From assembly GCA_016280695.1 (NCBI GenBank), contig JAEEHG010000008.1:1-7092 (forward strand): a DNA stretch of 7,092 nucleotides, in the 5' to 3' direction. The position numbers and the translations under genes are program-made. This document shows positions 5,650 to 7,092 of this stretch, piece by piece. This DNA comes from Solobacterium sp. GTDB taxonomy: Bacteria > Bacillota_I > Bacilli_A > Erysipelotrichales > Erysipelotrichaceae. The notes beneath the pieces were generated by a model. The model saw nothing but the letters and a program-made list of their open reading frames with translations, was not told the DNA's origin and searched no databases. Every line of letters starts with the position of its first letter. The stretch's first letter is position 1.

Positions 5650-5988
5650 TCAATAATCTTCGTCGGCTTTGACCGGTTCCGGTTCTTCGGTTTCTTCCAG
5701 TTCCTCGATCTCTTCGTCATCCAGGTCATCCAGATCCAGATCGCTGTCGTGAACCTCATTGAAAGAACGGCGGTTGCGCAGGTCCCACTTGTTGCCGCTG
5801 AGGGCAGCGAAGCGGGTGTCCAGCATCAGATCGGAATAGAATACCGCTTTCTTGCGGTTCACCTTCTCCGGCGGGATCTTCATCATCTTTACGACTTCCT
5901 GCCAGAGCCGGGAGAATTCAATTTCCTTCTTCCGCCTGGACATGACTTCATAGGCTGCGTCAGTCATTGTTTCCTTAGTTGTGCTCAT
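5650..5988 (-). CDS. rpoE: DNA-directed RNA polymerase subunit delta
   Basis: A 112-residue delta subunit. In Bacillota delta binds core RNA polymerase, speeds recycling and increases promoter selectivity and sensitivity to the initiating nucleotide. Residues 8-75 form the HARE-type winged-helix domain, ending in the recognisable DTRFAALSGNKWDLRNRR. Residues 81-112 are a disordered tail in which 19 of 32 residues are Asp or Glu. It is clearly shorter than the B. subtilis protein (about 173 aa, from memory), with most of the loss in the acidic tail. The start is uncertain. ATG 5988 has only a distant AGAAGG (14 bases away), while ATG 5967 (removing seven residues) has AAGGA four bases away. 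The gene lies 24 nt after argS, with a strong terminator behind it, so the two are co-transcribed, as in other Bacillota. Confidence 0.93.
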   Translation of the reverse strand: MSTTKETMTDAAYEVMSRRKKEIEFSRLWQEVVKMMKIPPEKVNRKKAVFYSDLMLDTRFAALSGNKWDLRNRRSFNEVHDSDLDLDDLDDEEIEELEETEEPEPVKADEDY

Positions 5989-6012
5989 CGAAATAACTTA
6001 AACCTTCTTTCA

Positions 6013-7092
6013 TTACATATGTTCCGGAGCACTGACGCCGATGCAGTCAAGGGCATTCTTCAGTGTGATCTCACAAGCCTGCACCAGGGCGACGCGCTGG
6101 GCCGACTGTTCCGGGTTGCCGGGGTCAACAATTTTGGATTCATTGTAGTAGCTGTGGAATGCCTGGGCAAAGCGGGCAATGTAGTTAACCATCTTATGAG
6201 GCATACGGCTGGCAGCTGCGTCCGCGATGACCTGCGGGAACTCATTCATGAGCTTCAGCAGGGTCAGTTCCTTTTCGGTGGTGATGAGATCATATTTCTC
6301 ACATCCGGCTGTTTCCCCGGCCTTTTCCAAGACGGAGCACATTCTGGCGTGGGCATACTGGGCATAGTATACCGGGTTTTCGTTGGAACGCTTGGTGGCC
6401 ATATCAAGATCGAAGTCCATCTGGGTATCGGCAGCCCGGCTGGCAAAGAAGTACCGTACGGCATCCACGCCGGCTTCGTCCATCAGGTCACGCAGGGCAA
6501 CCGACCGGCCGGAACGCTTGGACATCTTGAACTCCTGACCGTCCTTGATCAGCCTGGCCATCTGGATGATTTCCACTTCCAGGGTATTCTCCGGCAGGCC
6601 CAGGGCGGTCAGGGCCGCCTGTACCCGGGCGATATAGCCGTGATGGTCCGCCCCCCAGAGGTCAATCAGCTTTGTGTATCCCCGGTTATACTTGTCCATG
6701 TGGTAGGCAATATCCGAGGTGAAGTATGTATAGGCACCGTCGCTCTTGATCAGCACCCGGTCCTTATCATCGCCGAAGTCGGCCGTCCGCAGCCACAGGG
6801 CTCCGTCCGCTTCATAAATCCGGCCCATGCCCCGCAGCACATCCAGGGCGTCCCGCACCAGGCCGCGGTCATACAGTGACTGTTCGCTGGTCCAGACATC
6901 AAAGTGGACCCGGAACTCATCGAGGTCAGCCTTCAGTTTGGCAATTTCCGCCTGCAGGCCGTATGCGCGGAAATACGGCAGGCTTTCTTCCTTTGTCATC
7001 TGCGCGTATTTATCCCCGGCTTCTTCTTTCATGACTGCGGCAATCTGGATCAGGTCCGCCCCATGGTAGCCGTCTTCCGGCACTTCGGCATC
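6013..7092 (-). CDS. argS: Arginyl-tRNA synthetase, C-terminal part (cut by window edge)
   Basis: The frame is open to the right edge, so the N-terminus with the tRNA D-loop-binding domain and HIGH motif lies outside; about 359 residues are visible. The class I enzyme joins arginine to tRNA-Arg using ATP and needs bound tRNA for activation. Visible parts are the catalytic-domain segments GADHHGYIARVQAAL and the signature loop KMSKRSG (encoded at 6528-6508). These are followed by VDAVRYFFASRAADTQMDFD and NENPVYYAQYAHARM, all characteristic of ArgS. The C-terminal DALR-type helical anticodon-binding domain runs from about ELTLLKLMNEFPQVI to the end, and the protein finishes with the family-typical APEHM. 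An intact KMSKR agrees with Bacillus-type ArgS. rpoE follows 24 nt later without a terminator. Confidence 0.97.
   Translation of the reverse strand, partial: DAEVPEDGYHGADLIQIAAVMKEEAGDKYAQMTKEESLPYFRAYGLQAEIAKLKADLDEFRVHFDVWTSEQSLYDRGLVRDALDVLRGMGRIYEADGALWLRTADFGDDKDRVLIKSDGAYTYFTSDIAYHMDKYNRGYTKLIDLWGADHHGYIARVQAALTALGLPENTLEVEIIQMARLIKDGQEFKMSKRSGRSVALRDLMDEAGVDAVRYFFASRAADTQMDFDLDMATKRSNENPVYYAQYAHARMCSVLEKAGETAGCEKYDLITTEKELTLLKLMNEFPQVIADAAASRMPHKMVNYIARFAQAFHSYYNESKIVDPGNPEQSAQRVALVQACEITLKNALDCIGVSAPEHM

Noticed and set aside
5429..5653. A 75-codon N-terminal extension of the HAD frame.
   Set aside because: It would begin inside the rpoE stop region and run through the terminator hairpin and the promoter. 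The HAD motif I normally lies within the first 15 residues, and the internal ATG has a ribosome binding site.
5539..6879. A 446-codon open frame on the plus strand opposite rpoE and argS.
   Set aside because: It lies antisense to two certain genes and crosses the strong rpoE terminator. Its composition is what reverse-complement reading of GC-rich coding sequence gives, and it shows no recognisable domain.
1..7092. tRNA, rRNA, CRISPR array, insertion sequence, phage or plasmid features.
   Set aside because: No cloverleaf-like sequence, regular spaced repeats, transposase or integrase coding, or terminal repeats were seen on either strand.

Overview
The window is a GC-rich bacterial chromosome segment in which every credible gene lies on the minus strand, so it is best read from high to low coordinates. 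The order is argS (3' part, cut by the window edge), rpoE (delta subunit of RNA polymerase), a HAD-family phosphatase gene, murA, rpmE (ribosomal protein L31), a sigma-70 family gene, prfA (release factor 1), prmC (release factor methyltransferase), and the first 20 codons of a FAD/NAD(P)-binding oxidoreductase, probably thioredoxin-reductase-like.

The delta subunit, the zinc-type L31 and the gene order point to Bacillota. The layout is a compacted version of the Bacillus subtilis argS-rpoE-pyrG-spo0F-fbaA-...-murAB-...-rho-rpmE-tdk-prfA-prmC neighbourhood (recalled from general knowledge). Here pyrG, spo0F, fbaA, glpX, rho and tdk are absent from their usual places, a HAD gene lies between rpoE and murA, and a sigma factor gene occupies the tdk position. 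High GC, a short delta subunit and no spo0F in the cluster would fit a GC-rich member of the Erysipelotrichia or a related lineage. That placement is inference and is weakly supported.

Transcription appears to fall into five units. (1) argS-rpoE ends at a strong hairpin terminator (5613-5639). (2) The HAD gene and murA overlap by 17 bases and start from a good sigma-A-type promoter (5448-5476). Two directly abutting 26-bp inverted repeats (5460-5511) cover the -35 and the region upstream of it. (3) rpmE has its own extended -10 promoter, a leader hairpin just before its ribosome binding site, and an intrinsic terminator immediately after its stop codon. (4) sigma-prfA-prmC is tightly packed: 13 nt between the first two genes and an ATGA overlap between the last two. 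(5) The oxidoreductase follows an AT-rich gap of about 150 bp.

Functionally this is a housekeeping growth cluster: arginine charging of tRNA, transcription (delta and sigma), the first committed step of peptidoglycan synthesis, a ribosomal protein, and translation termination with its modifying enzyme. I did not find a clearly novel multi-gene system. The points most worth a second look are the sigma factor between rpmE and prfA, the tandem palindromes at the HAD-murA promoter, and the rpmE leader hairpin.
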